In this document: piece by piece, positions 1 to 8,176 of the stretch
Layout: the number at the start of each line of letters is the position of its first letter
How positions within the stretch are numbered: the first letter of the stretch is position 1
NCBI RefSeq assembly: GCF_024171815.1
Contig: NZ_JAMTCJ010000001.1
Coordinates: 186,001-250,000, forward strand
From: Williamsia maris
Lineage (GTDB): Bacteria; Actinomycetota; Actinomycetes; Mycobacteriales; Mycobacteriaceae
Reading direction: 5' to 3'
DNA: 64,000 bases
Notes under the pieces: generated by a model
The model's input: the letters and a program-made list of their open reading frames with translations, nothing else
What the model was told of the DNA's origin: nothing
The model's database searches: none
Position numbers and translations under genes: made by a program

Positions 1-75
1 CTGAACCTCGCCAACGCCGCGAGCATCGTCATGTACGAGGCCTGGCGTCAGAACGGTTTCGACGGCGCCGTCTGA
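1..75 (+). CDS. trmL: tRNA 2'-O-methyltransferase TrmL/SpoU family, C-terminal end (partial)
   Basis: Only the last 24 codons are inside the window, ending at TGA 73-75. They read LNLANAASIVMYEAWRQNG and onward, which matches the C-terminal knot segment of SPOUT (TrmH/TrmL) methyltransferases: an SLN(V/L)SNA-type motif followed by a helix ending in YEA(L/W)RQ. The family methylates the 2'-O of the wobble nucleotide of some tRNALeu. In M. tuberculosis the spoU gene lies a few genes from dnaE2, so the position fits. The 5' part is outside the window, so the family is clear from this tail but the exact specificity is not. Confidence 0.7.
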   Translation: MNLANAASIVMYEAWRQNGFDGAV

Positions 76-84
76 CGCGCGTGT

Positions 85-111
85 CCGGGCCGCGGCGGCA
101 CACCCGGCCCG
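85..111. terminator. Bidirectional terminator-like hairpin between trmL and the RT gene
   Basis: CGGGCCG (86-92) pairs with CGGCCCG (105-111) across a 12-nt loop. It lies between the convergent ends of trmL (75) and the RT gene (116). There is no T tract, as is usual in high-GC actinobacteria. Confidence 0.4.
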
Positions 112-115
112 CGGA

Positions 116-1402
116 TCACCAGACGACGCGGGATGCCATGTCGAGCAGTTTGTCTCGCCGGGCCGGGCTCGTGGCACCGATCCAGGCGATCTTCCCGTAG
201 ACGTGGGCCCGGAAATCGGCGTGTCCGTCGCGGTTCTGGGCGGCCCCGCCGGTTCGGATCGCATTGTGCAGCAACGCCCGCAGTGCGTCGTGATCGGCGC
301 GCGACACCTGCGGGCGATCGTTGACGACAAGACCCGCGAGACGCTGTTGCTGGTGTGCGTACATGATCCGCGTCTTGGCCGGGTGCACGGTGAAACCCTC
401 GTCGGCGACGACGCGCAGCACGGTCCACAACACCCGATCGGCGTCCATCCGGTCGCCGGAGAGCGCGAGGTCGTCACCGTAGCGGGTGTATCGCAGGTCG
501 TTGCGCGTCGCGAACCCGGCCAGGCGCCGATCCAGACCGCGCAGAACCAAATTCGCGAGGTGCGGCGACGTCGGCGCACCCTGCGGGAGATGGCGCTCGC
601 GCAGGAGGCCGGCGTGGATCGGGTCGAGACCGCGTAACGCATCGGGCGGAGTCGCGGTGGTGCAGAGTTCGGTGAGGATCCGGGCAATCGCCGACGAATA
701 CCCCACTCCGGAGAACACGCGTCGGACCCGTCGGGCGTCGATCGACTCGAAGCAGTGCCGCAGATCGACTCGGAGCACCACCGGACGATCGGTGTGCGGC
801 CACGCGAACGCGGCCGTCGACGATCCACGTACGAATCCGCGAGCGGCCGGATGCGCCGGGATCCGCTCGATCAGACGACGCAGCAGTCGACGCTGGGTCT
901 CGCGCATGCGAGGCTTCGGGGCCTCGATGATCCGGAACCCGTCCCGCTTCTCGACGCGGAACACGCGATAGTGCCGCAACGGTTCTCGCGCCTGACGCAA
1001 CCATCGGCCGCGGTCGGCGAACCATTCGAGCTCGCGGACCGTGAAGTTCAGCCAGTGCGCGAGCTGTTCCACGTCGTAGATGTCGGGCAGGTCCTCGGGG
1101 ACCCGACCGGTCGATGCGGGTTCGGCGAGCACGAGGACGGTAGGCGGCGGCGGCTCGACGACCGGAGGCGCGACCGTCCAATCACGCAACGCTGCGACGA
1201 TTCGGCTCTCGATGTCATGCTCATTGGCGTCATCGGTTTCGACGCCGAACAATCGTTGCCCCACCGAGTCGGCGAGCTCCGCCCTCACACCGGCACCGAT
1301 GAGGGCGCGCTGCATTTCCGGCCAGGTCCATCCGGTGAGATGGGCGTCGACGTACGAGGCGATCTCAGCGGCCTCCTCTATCGAGAACTCCGGCTCATCC
1401 AC
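116..1402 (-). CDS. Retron-type reverse transcriptase with N-terminal extension
   Basis: RNA-directed DNA polymerase of the retron/group II-like branch. Numbering from GTG at 1402, residues about 212-218 are VDLRHCF (motif A), 272-280 are LPQGAPTSP, 308-311 are YGDD (catalytic motif C), and 355-361 are LAGLVVN (the VTG-region position of retron RTs). Upstream of motif A, HYRVFRVEKRDGFRII and QRRLLRRLI look like standard RT fingers. There are no maturase or endonuclease domains. About 75 N-terminal residues plus a proline-rich linker precede the usual retron RT start (IYDVEQLAHWLNF), which is an unusual extension. A longer reading from GTG 1489 runs through the structured RNA upstream and is Arg-rich, so 1402 is preferred (428 aa). 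No strong ribosome binding site is seen. The gene follows dnaE2 and is preceded by a retron-like ncRNA. Confidence 0.9.
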   Translation of the reverse strand: MDEPEFSIEEAAEIASYVDAHLTGWTWPEMQRALIGAGVRAELADSVGQRLFGVETDDANEHDIESRIVAALRDWTVAPPVVEPPPPTVLVLAEPASTGRVPEDLPDIYDVEQLAHWLNFTVRELEWFADRGRWLRQAREPLRHYRVFRVEKRDGFRIIEAPKPRMRETQRRLLRRLIERIPAHPAARGFVRGSSTAAFAWPHTDRPVVLRVDLRHCFESIDARRVRRVFSGVGYSSAIARILTELCTTATPPDALRGLDPIHAGLLRERHLPQGAPTSPHLANLVLRGLDRRLAGFATRNDLRYTRYGDDLALSGDRMDADRVLWTVLRVVADEGFTVHPAKTRIMYAHQQQRLAGLVVNDRPQVSRADHDALRALLHNAIRTGGAAQNRDGHADFRAHVYGKIAWIGATSPARRDKLLDMASRVVW

Positions 1403-1433
1403 GCGCGAACCCGGGCACGATCGACGACGAAGT

Positions 1434-1602
1434 GGCGATGGACCGCGGGCGAGGTGACCAGCAACTCGTGAAGCGGCGCCGCGAAGCACGCGCAGCGTGC
1501 CGTCCGGCGTCGGACGCAGGGACCAACTGTGCGGTGTACCCAGGGGTTACCCCTGAGACGGGTCGTGACGACCCACTCTCACCTCGCCCGCCGTCCATCG
1601 CC
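1434..1602 (-). ncRNA. Putative retron msr-msd RNA
   Basis: Reading the minus strand, the 5' arm (1602 to 1579) and the 3' arm (1457 to 1434) are complementary over 24 nt with a single mismatch (1592 versus 1444). This is the a1/a2 pairing expected of a retron. Just inside a1 the RNA continues with G (1578), the position of the 2',5'-branching guanosine in known retrons. The 121-nt interior holds perfect hairpins: GGGTCG/CGACCC at 1560-1574, CAGGG/CCCTG at 1541-1555, CGTCCG/CGGACG at 1501-1516 and GCACGC/GCGTGC at 1486-1500. The first two would be msr stem-loops and the rest msd. The RNA starts about 20 nt after the dnaE2 stop and ends 31 nt before the RT start. Arms and hairpins are read directly. 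The retron assignment is inference from layout and the adjacent RT. Confidence 0.82.
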
Positions 1603-1622
1603 CACGATGGTGCCACGGACGA

Positions 1623-4600
1623 TCACTGCCAGTCGCGGGATCGGGTACCGACCTTGAGGTCGAGCCGTTGCAGATGTTCGGCCACGACGGTGACCGCACC
1701 CTCGGCGTTCTGCACCGTTCCGCGGATCATCAGGGCCGTCGCGCTCTGGGCGAGCTTGCGATACCGCTTCCACAATCCGACCGAACAGACGACATTGACC
1801 ATGCCGGTCTCGTCCTCGAGGTTGATGAACGTGACCCCCGAGGCGGTGGCCGGTCGTTGACGGTGGGTGACGGCGCCCGCGACGAGCACCCGGGATCCGT
1901 CGCGCACCGACAGCAACCCGTCGGCCGGGACGACGCCCATCGCCGACAGCCGAGGTCGCAGGAACTGCGTCGGGTAGACCGTCGGCGTCACGCCGGTGGC
2001 CCACGCATCGGCCGCGGCGAGTTCGACGTCGGTCATGCCGGGCAGCGTCGGCGCCACACCCGACGCCTGCAACGCCAGATGATCGGCCCGCTCCAACGAC
2101 GCCGCACCCGCGTCCCACAGCGCCTGTCGACGGGTTCCGCCGAAGCAGTCGAATGCGCCTGCGGTGGCGAGCGCCTCGAGCTGGCGTTCGCTCAGCTCGG
2201 CGCGGCGAGCGAGGTCGGCCGGGCTGCGGTACGGACCGTCGGCCACCCGGCGGTCGACGACGAGTTGTGCGACCTCGTCGCCGATGTGTCGGACCGAACC
2301 GAGCGCCATCCGGACGTCGAGCCCGTCGTTCTCCAGGTTCGCGTGGGCCAGGGAGAGGTTGATGTCGGGACCGTGCACGCGGACACCGTGTCGGCGGGCG
2401 TCGGCCACCAGCGACTGCGGCGAATAGAACCCCATCGGCTGCGCCCGTAGCAGCGCCGCGCAGAACGCCGCGGGGTGGTGCAGCTTGAACCACGACGAGT
2501 AGAAGACCAGCGCGGCGAAACTCTGCGAATGACTCTCGGGGAAACCGAAGTTGGCGAAGGCGGCCATCTTCTCGAAGACGCGGTCGGCCACGTCGCCGAC
2601 GATGCCGTGGGTCTGCTCCATACCGGCATAGAACCGCTCCTTGAGGAGTTGCATCTTCTCCGGCGAGCGCTTCGACCCCATCGCGCGACGCAGCTGATCG
2701 GCCTCGGCCGCGTCGAAGCCTGCGACGTCGACGGCCAACTGCATCAGCTGCTCCTGGAACAGCGGCACACCCAGCGTGCGCTCCAGCGCGGTCTTCATCG
2801 ACGGGTGCTCGTAACTGGTGACCTCGAGCCCGTTGCGACGGCGGATGTAGGGGTGCACCGACCCGCCCTGGATGGGACCGGGGCGAATCAGCGCCACCTC
2901 CACCACCAGGTCGTAGAACCGTCTCGGCTTGAGCCTCGGCAGCGTCGCCATCTGCGCGCGCGACTCCACCTGGAAGACACCGACCGAGTCGGCGGCGCAG
3001 AGCATGTCGTACACCGCGGTCTCCGCGAGGTCGATCCGGGCGAGGTCGACGTGGATGTCCTTGTGCTCGGCGACGAGGTCGATGGCGTAATGCAGCGCCG
3101 AGAGCATGCCGAGCCCGAGCAGATCGAACTTCACCAGACCGATTGCGGCACAGTCGTCCTTGTCCCACTGCAACACGCTGCGGCCGGCCATCCGGGCCCA
3201 CTCGGTCGGACACACGTCGGCGATGGGGCGATCACAGATGACCATCCCCCCGGAATGGATCCCGAGATGTCGCGGCATGCCCGCGATCTGCCCGGCCAGG
3301 TCCATGACGTCGTCAGGGACTTCGTGCTCCGGGTTCTCCTCCTCGTCGACGGTGCGCCCCCACCGGCTGACCTGCTTGCTCCACGCGTCCTGCTGGCCGA
3401 TCGAATAGCCCAGTGCGCGAGCCATGTCCCGCACCGACGACCGCCCGCGGTAGGTGATGACGTTGGCGACCTGCGCGCTGTACTCACGGCCATACCTGGC
3501 GTACACGTGCTGGATGGCCTCCTCGCGCCGATCGGACTCGATGTCGACGTCGATGTCGGGCGGACCGTCCCGCTCGGGGGACAGGAAGCGCTCGAACAGC
3601 AGACTGTTGCGCACCGGGTCGACGTTGGTGACCCCGAGCGCGTAACAGACCGCGGAGTTCGCGGCACTCCCCCGGCCCTGACACAGGATGTCGGAGCGTT
3701 TGCAGAAGTCGACGATGTCGTGGACGACCAGGAAGTACCCGGGGAAGTTCAGCGAGTTGATGACCGCGAGCTCGTGTTCGATCTGCCTGTACGCCTTCGG
3801 GTTCGACGTCGGCGGCCCGTAGCGGTTCGCGGCGCCTGCCATCGTGAGATGGCGTAGCCACGATTTCTCGGTGTGCCCGTTCGGGACATCGAACGGCGGG
3901 AGTTCCGGTGCGATCAGGCGCAACTCGAAGGCGCAGTCGCGACCGATCTGCGCCGAGTTGTCGATGGCCTCGGGGTGGGCGGCCAGCAACCGCGCCATCT
4001 CGTCGCCGCTGCGCAGGTGGGCACCGCCCACCGGACCGAGCCATCCGGCGATCTCGTCGAGACTCGCCCTGGCGCGCACCGCGGCCATGGCCATCGCGAG
4101 TCGGCGGCGGTCGGGGCCCGCGAAGTGGGCACCGGTGGTGGCGACGGTGACGAGACCGTGTGCCGCAGCCAGTTCGGCGAGGGCGGCGTTGCGTTCGTCG
4201 TCGGTCGGCATGGACTGGGTGGTGAGTTCGACGGCGACGTTGTCACGGCCGAATCGATCGACCAGCAGCCGCAGTTCGTGTGCGGCCGCCTCGGGCCCCC
4301 GGGTGGCCAGGGCCTGGCGCACAGTCCCCTTGCGGCACCCGGTGAGGATGAGCCACGACCCGTCGGCGGCGGTGGCCAACTCGTCCATGTCGTAGCGCAG
4401 CAGACCTTTCTCACCGGCCGCCATGTGTGCGGCGGCCATCTGCCGCGACAGCCGCCGGTACCCGTCCTGCCCCCTGGCCAGCACGAGCAGATGACTGCCC
4501 TCCGGGTCGTTGACGCCGGTACGTGCCGCGTCGTGCTGCATCGACAGTTCGGCGCCGAACACCGTCGGCAGTCGCCACTCGCGGGCGGCCTCGGCGAACC

Positions 4601-4922
4601 GGACCACACCGTAGAAACCGTCGTGATCGGTGACGGCGAGCGCCTCGAGTCCGAGTCGGTGCGCCTCGGTGACCATCTCCTCGGGCGAGCTGGCGCCGTC
4701 GAGGAAGCTGTAGGAGGTGTGCGCATGCAGTTCGGCGTAGCGCGTCGTGCTCCGCCCCCGCGCGCTGTCGTCGGCCTGGAACGGGTCACGCTTCCGGGAC
4801 CAGGCGGGGCTGTCGCCACCGTCGCCGGGGAACGTCTCGCCCGGCCGCCCACCGTTGTTCGGGCGCCCGGACAGCACCCGCTCCATCTCCGCCCAGGTGG
4901 GCGGGCCCTCGTTCCAACCCAC
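1623..4922 (-). CDS. dnaE2: Error-prone DNA polymerase III alpha subunit DnaE2
   Basis: C-family polymerase of the SOS mutasome, which does translesion synthesis and damage-induced mutagenesis with ImuA' and ImuB. The N-terminal PHP domain begins near residue 62 with the HAHTSYSFLDG metal-binding motif. The catalytic segment PDIDVDIESDRR is intact, and the C-terminal OB fold reads GVTFINLEDETGMVNVV. Length is 1099 aa from GTG 4922, normal for the family. I chose that start because VGWNEGPPTWAEMERVL matches the usual DnaE2 N-terminus, and because the longer reading would cross the SOS box and the divergent promoter. A LexA-type box lies 19 nt upstream. The retron RNA and RT gene follow 20 nt after the stop and are probably on the same transcript. 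Confidence 0.95.
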   Translation of the reverse strand: MGWNEGPPTWAEMERVLSGRPNNGGRPGETFPGDGGDSPAWSRKRDPFQADDSARGRSTTRYAELHAHTSYSFLDGASSPEEMVTEAHRLGLEALAVTDHDGFYGVVRFAEAAREWRLPTVFGAELSMQHDAARTGVNDPEGSHLLVLARGQDGYRRLSRQMAAAHMAAGEKGLLRYDMDELATAADGSWLILTGCRKGTVRQALATRGPEAAAHELRLLVDRFGRDNVAVELTTQSMPTDDERNAALAELAAAHGLVTVATTGAHFAGPDRRRLAMAMAAVRARASLDEIAGWLGPVGGAHLRSGDEMARLLAAHPEAIDNSAQIGRDCAFELRLIAPELPPFDVPNGHTEKSWLRHLTMAGAANRYGPPTSNPKAYRQIEHELAVINSLNFPGYFLVVHDIVDFCKRSDILCQGRGSAANSAVCYALGVTNVDPVRNSLLFERFLSPERDGPPDIDVDIESDRREEAIQHVYARYGREYSAQVANVITYRGRSSVRDMARALGYSIGQQDAWSKQVSRWGRTVDEEENPEHEVPDDVMDLAGQIAGMPRHLGIHSGGMVICDRPIADVCPTEWARMAGRSVLQWDKDDCAAIGLVKFDLLGLGMLSALHYAIDLVAEHKDIHVDLARIDLAETAVYDMLCAADSVGVFQVESRAQMATLPRLKPRRFYDLVVEVALIRPGPIQGGSVHPYIRRRNGLEVTSYEHPSMKTALERTLGVPLFQEQLMQLAVDVAGFDAAEADQLRRAMGSKRSPEKMQLLKERFYAGMEQTHGIVGDVADRVFEKMAAFANFGFPESHSQSFAALVFYSSWFKLHHPAAFCAALLRAQPMGFYSPQSLVADARRHGVRVHGPDINLSLAHANLENDGLDVRMALGSVRHIGDEVAQLVVDRRVADGPYRSPADLARRAELSERQLEALATAGAFDCFGGTRRQALWDAGAASLERADHLALQASGVAPTLPGMTDVELAAADAWATGVTPTVYPTQFLRPRLSAMGVVPADGLLSVRDGSRVLVAGAVTHRQRPATASGVTFINLEDETGMVNVVCSVGLWKRYRKLAQSATALMIRGTVQNAEGAVTVVAEHLQRLDLKVGTRSRDWQ

Positions 4923-4940
4923 ACCCGATGGTAGCGGGAT

Positions 4941-4956
4941 TCGAACACATATTCGA
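4941..4956 (-). promoter_or_regulatory. LexA/SOS box of dnaE2
   Basis: TCGAAC-ACAT-ATTCGA matches the actinobacterial SOS box TCGAAC-N4-GTTCGA at 11 of 12 defined positions. It lies 19 nt upstream of the dnaE2 GTG and 18 bp from the -10 of the divergent transporter gene. Confidence 0.75.
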
Positions 4957-4973
4957 CCCGGTTCGGCCCGGTT

Positions 4974-4979
4974 TAGTCT
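4974..4979 (+). promoter_or_regulatory. -10 element TAGTCT, leaderless transporter gene
   Basis: TAGTCT ends 7 nt before the ATG at 4987, so the transcript should start at or near the start codon. This supports 4987 over longer readings of the frame. Confidence 0.5.
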
Positions 4980-4986
4980 GTTGCCC

Positions 4987-5967
4987 ATGCATGCCCCGTG
5001 GCCCGGACGCGGGGTCGTCGCCACCCTCGAGCGGTTCCAGATCTCGTTCTATCTGCTGGCCCTGGCCGTGGGTGCCGCGCTCGGCCTGGCCGCCCCGGGC
5101 GCGGCTCCGACCGTCGAACACGCGATCAACCCCGCGTTGATCGTCCTGCTGTACGCCACGTTCCTGGCCGTGCCGTTCGCACGGATCGGCGCCGCTCTGC
5201 GCGACGTCCGCTTCCTCGTCGGCACCGTGGTCCTGAACTTCGCCCTCGTCCCGATCGTGGTGTTCGCGCTCACGCGGTTCGTCGCCGACGATCGGGCCGT
5301 ACTCGTCGGCGCCGTCCTCGTGCTGTGCGCGCCATGCATCGACTACGTGATCGTCTTCAGCGGACTCGCCGGTGCGGCGTCCGAGCGACTCCTCGCCGGT
5401 GCACCTGCGCTGATGCTGCTGCAGATCGTGCTGCTCCCGCTCTACCTCTGGTTGTTCGTGGGCGCGGACGTGGTGGACACGATCGAGATCGCGCCGTTCG
5501 TCGAGGCCTTCGTGATCCTGATCGTCGTACCGATGGCCCTCGCCGCGACCACCCAGGCGCTCGCGCGTCGGCATCGGTTCGCCACGGCGGTCACCGAAGC
5601 GATGGCGGCGGGGATGGTCCCGATCATGATGGTGACGCTGGCCGTCGTCGTCGCCTCGCAGATCGACGCCGTCCGTACGCGCTGGGCCGACCTCGTCGGC
5701 GCCGCCACCGTCTTCGTCGCCTTCCTGGTGGTCATGGCCGTCCTCGGACGCGCCGCGGCAGCCGTCGCCCGACTCGACGTCCCCGCCGGTCGCGCTCTCG
5801 TGTTCTCCGGTGCCACCCGCAACTCGCTGGTGGTGCTACCGCTCGCGCTGGCCCTGCCGTCAGCCCTGGCCCCGGCGCCGGTCGTGGTGGTCACGCAGAC
5901 ACTGGTCGAGTTGATCGGGATGATCGCCTACGTCCGACTCGTCCCCCGCCTGATCCCGGCCGACTGA
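4987..5967 (+). CDS. Arsenic-resistance/bile acid:sodium symporter family membrane transporter
   Basis: Integral membrane protein of 326 aa with about ten hydrophobic segments, starting FQISFYLLALAVGAALGL. The segment APCIDYVIVFSGLAGAASERLLAG carries the Pro-Cys pair seen in the ACR3/SBF superfamily, where a conserved Cys is needed for arsenite export. The nearest annotation type is the actinobacterial arsenic-resistance, ArsB/ACR3-like branch of bile acid:sodium symporters. No ArsR or arsenate reductase gene lies nearby, so the substrate cannot be set from context. It is transcribed divergently from dnaE2 across a 64-bp gap, and a -10 hexamer 7 nt before ATG 4987 suggests leaderless translation. 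Confidence 0.75.
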   Translation: MHAPWPGRGVVATLERFQISFYLLALAVGAALGLAAPGAAPTVEHAINPALIVLLYATFLAVPFARIGAALRDVRFLVGTVVLNFALVPIVVFALTRFVADDRAVLVGAVLVLCAPCIDYVIVFSGLAGAASERLLAGAPALMLLQIVLLPLYLWLFVGADVVDTIEIAPFVEAFVILIVVPMALAATTQALARRHRFATAVTEAMAAGMVPIMMVTLAVVVASQIDAVRTRWADLVGAATVFVAFLVVMAVLGRAAAAVARLDVPAGRALVFSGATRNSLVVLPLALALPSALAPAPVVVVTQTLVELIGMIAYVRLVPRLIPAD

Positions 5968-5991
5968 TCCGGTCGCCGTACAAAAGTTACT

Positions 5992-6005
5992 GTTACTCTC
6001 GTAAC
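5992..6005. promoter_or_regulatory. Palindrome GTTAC-N4-GTAAC upstream of the acyl reductase gene
   Basis: GTTAC-TCTC-GTAAC, with a further GTTAC half-site at 5986-5990, lies 45 bp before the acyl reductase ATG in a locally A+T-rich stretch. The shape suits a TetR-type operator, but no regulator gene is adjacent. Confidence 0.4.
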
Positions 6006-6049
6006 ACAAACACGGGTCAGTCCCGATCATGACGTCGTCAGGATGTGCC

Positions 6050-8176
6050 ATGACCAGCTACTTCATCACCGGTGCGACCGGTTTCATCGGCCGCCGCGTG
6101 CTCCCGCGCCTCCTCGCGGCGCAGCCGGACGCAACGGTGTACGCACTGGTTCGCCCGCGGACGATCGAGGGTTTCTCCGACATCATCGACGGGTGGGACG
6201 GCGCGGATCGGCTGCACCTGGTGCCCGGCGATCTGACGGCCGACGCGCTGGGCATCGCCGACGACGCCGCGATCCCCGACCACATCGATCACGTGCTGCA
6301 CCTCGGAGCCGTCTACGACATGACCGCCGACGCGATCAGTCAGCAGGCCGCCAACGTCGAGGGCACCTCCCGGATCGTCGACTTCGCACTGACACACGAC
6401 GCGATGCTGCATCACGTCTCGTCGATCGCGGTGTCGGGCGATCACCGCGGCACGTACACCGAGGACGATTTCGATCTCGGTCAGCGCTTCCCCACGCCGT
6501 ATCACCGCACCAAGTTCGAGGCCGAGAAGGTCGTCCGCGAACAATCCGGTCTGCGGTGGCGCGTCTACCGTCCGTCGATCGTGGTCGGCGACTCCACGAC
6601 CGGCGCGATGGACAAGATCGACGGTCCCTACTACTTCTTCGGCCATCTGCGTCGCCTGGGTGCATTGCCCTCGCGCGCAACGGTTCCGATGCCCGCTCTC
6701 GGGAACACCAATGTCGTGCCGGTCGACTTCGTGGCCGACGCGATCGTCGCGTTGCTCGGACACCGACCGGACCAGACCGGTCGGGTGTACCACCTCGTCG
6801 ACCCGGACAAGCGGTCGATCACCGATCTGTACAACGCCGTGGCGCCGGCGTTCGGCGGCCCCCGTGGACTCGACGTGATCCCCCGACGCATCGTCGCCCC
6901 GGTGGTGGCAGGCAGCAGCCGCGGCGTGATCCGGACCGCGCGCGATCTCGTTGCGCTGCAACAGAAGATCCCACCCGCAGTGCTCGACACCACCGAATTG
7001 CCCGCCGTGTTCACCACTGCGAGGACCACCCCGGTGCTCGATCGGTACGGCGTCTCGGTGCCCGATCTCGCCGAGTACGGCCCGCGACTCTTCGATTACT
7101 GGGCCGAGAATCTCGACCCGACCCGGTTCTCCCGCACCGACCCTCGCGGTCCGCTGGTGGGCAGGCACGTGCTGATCACCGGCGGATCGGCCGGCATCGG
7201 ACTCGAGACCGCCCGTATCTGTGCGCGCAAAGGCGCCACGGTGTTCGTCCTCGCCCGCAAACAGGACGACCTCGACGCCGCGGTGCGCGACATCGGTTCC
7301 GCCCTGCGCACCGCGCCGTCCGACACCGACGTGCCGACCGGGTCGGTACACGCCTACGTCTGCGACATCACCGATCCCGAGGCCGTGGCGGTGACCGTGA
7401 AGACCATCCTGACCGAGCACGATCACGTCGACGTCCTGGTCAACAACGCCGGACGGTCCATCCGACGGGCCACGATCAACGCCACCGACCGCTCGCACGA
7501 CTACCACCGGACCATGGCGGTCAACTACTTCGGTGCGGTGGAGATGGTGCTGGCGTTGCTCCCGCACATGACCGGTCGGCGCACCGGCCACATCGTCAAC
7601 GTGTCGAGCATCGGCGTGCAGGCGCGCGGCCCGCGTTTTGCCGCCTACGTCGCGTCGAAATCTGCGCTGGAGGCGTTCAGCGACATCACCGCGGCGGAGA
7701 CGCTGTCCGATCACGTCACGTTCACCAACATCCACATGCCGCTGACCAGGACCCGGATGATCGCACCCACCGACTCCTACGACAAGGCCCTGGCGCTGAC
7801 GGCCGAGAAGGCCGCCGCGATCGTGGTCCGCGGCATCGTGGAGAAGCCCAAACGCATCGACACGCCATTGGGCACGCTGGCGCAGGTCGGCCAGTTCCTC
7901 CTGCCCGGTGTGACCGCTCGACTGCAACACCAGGGTTTTCTGCTGTTCGGTGAATCGACTGCGGCACAGGGAAAGACCGAGCCGACCGATGTGGTGCCCG
8001 CCGACGGCACCACCGCTGCGTCGTCGGCACCGGTGTCGCCGACGATGTCGATCGTGCACGGCGTGCGCGACCGTGCGCAGGCCGTGGCCCATCCGGTGAA
8101 GTCCGCGGTGGTCGACAGCGGTGCGCGTCGGGTCGTCCGCCGTTCGCTCAACCTGGTTCCCGGGGTGCACTGGTGA
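6050..8176 (+). CDS. acrA1: Two-domain fatty acyl-CoA reductase / SDR oxidoreductase (AcrA1-like)
   Basis: 708 aa. The N-terminal half is an extended-SDR, male-sterility-type reductase: TGATGFIG at residues 7-14 binds NADPH, and YHRTK carries the Tyr-Lys pair. The C-terminal half is a classical SDR: TGGSAGIG near residue 375 and YVASK near 535. This arrangement matches mycobacterial AcrA1 (Rv3391), thought to reduce fatty acyl-CoA to an aldehyde or alcohol for wax and lipid synthesis. ATG 6050 is chosen over 6029 because MTSYFITGATG places the Rossmann motif at the usual distance. The stop overlaps the next start by 4 nt (GTGA), so the two genes are translationally coupled. Confidence 0.85.
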   Translation: MTSYFITGATGFIGRRVLPRLLAAQPDATVYALVRPRTIEGFSDIIDGWDGADRLHLVPGDLTADALGIADDAAIPDHIDHVLHLGAVYDMTADAISQQAANVEGTSRIVDFALTHDAMLHHVSSIAVSGDHRGTYTEDDFDLGQRFPTPYHRTKFEAEKVVREQSGLRWRVYRPSIVVGDSTTGAMDKIDGPYYFFGHLRRLGALPSRATVPMPALGNTNVVPVDFVADAIVALLGHRPDQTGRVYHLVDPDKRSITDLYNAVAPAFGGPRGLDVIPRRIVAPVVAGSSRGVIRTARDLVALQQKIPPAVLDTTELPAVFTTARTTPVLDRYGVSVPDLAEYGPRLFDYWAENLDPTRFSRTDPRGPLVGRHVLITGGSAGIGLETARICARKGATVFVLARKQDDLDAAVRDIGSALRTAPSDTDVPTGSVHAYVCDITDPEAVAVTVKTILTEHDHVDVLVNNAGRSIRRATINATDRSHDYHRTMAVNYFGAVEMVLALLPHMTGRRTGHIVNVSSIGVQARGPRFAAYVASKSALEAFSDITAAETLSDHVTFTNIHMPLTRTRMIAPTDSYDKALALTAEKAAAIVVRGIVEKPKRIDTPLGTLAQVGQFLLPGVTARLQHQGFLLFGESTAAQGKTEPTDVVPADGTTAASSAPVSPTMSIVHGVRDRAQAVAHPVKSAVVDSGARRVVRRSLNLVPGVHW

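Noticed and set aside
1403-1489. Longer RT start at GTG 1489
   Set aside because: The extra 29 codons are Arg-rich and cross the 3' part of the predicted msd and the a2 arm. GTG 1402 fits the ncRNA layout better.
116-1602. Group II intron or diversity-generating retroelement
   Set aside because: The RT has no maturase or endonuclease domain and there is no intron RNA domain V. No template/variable repeat pair or target protein gene is nearby.
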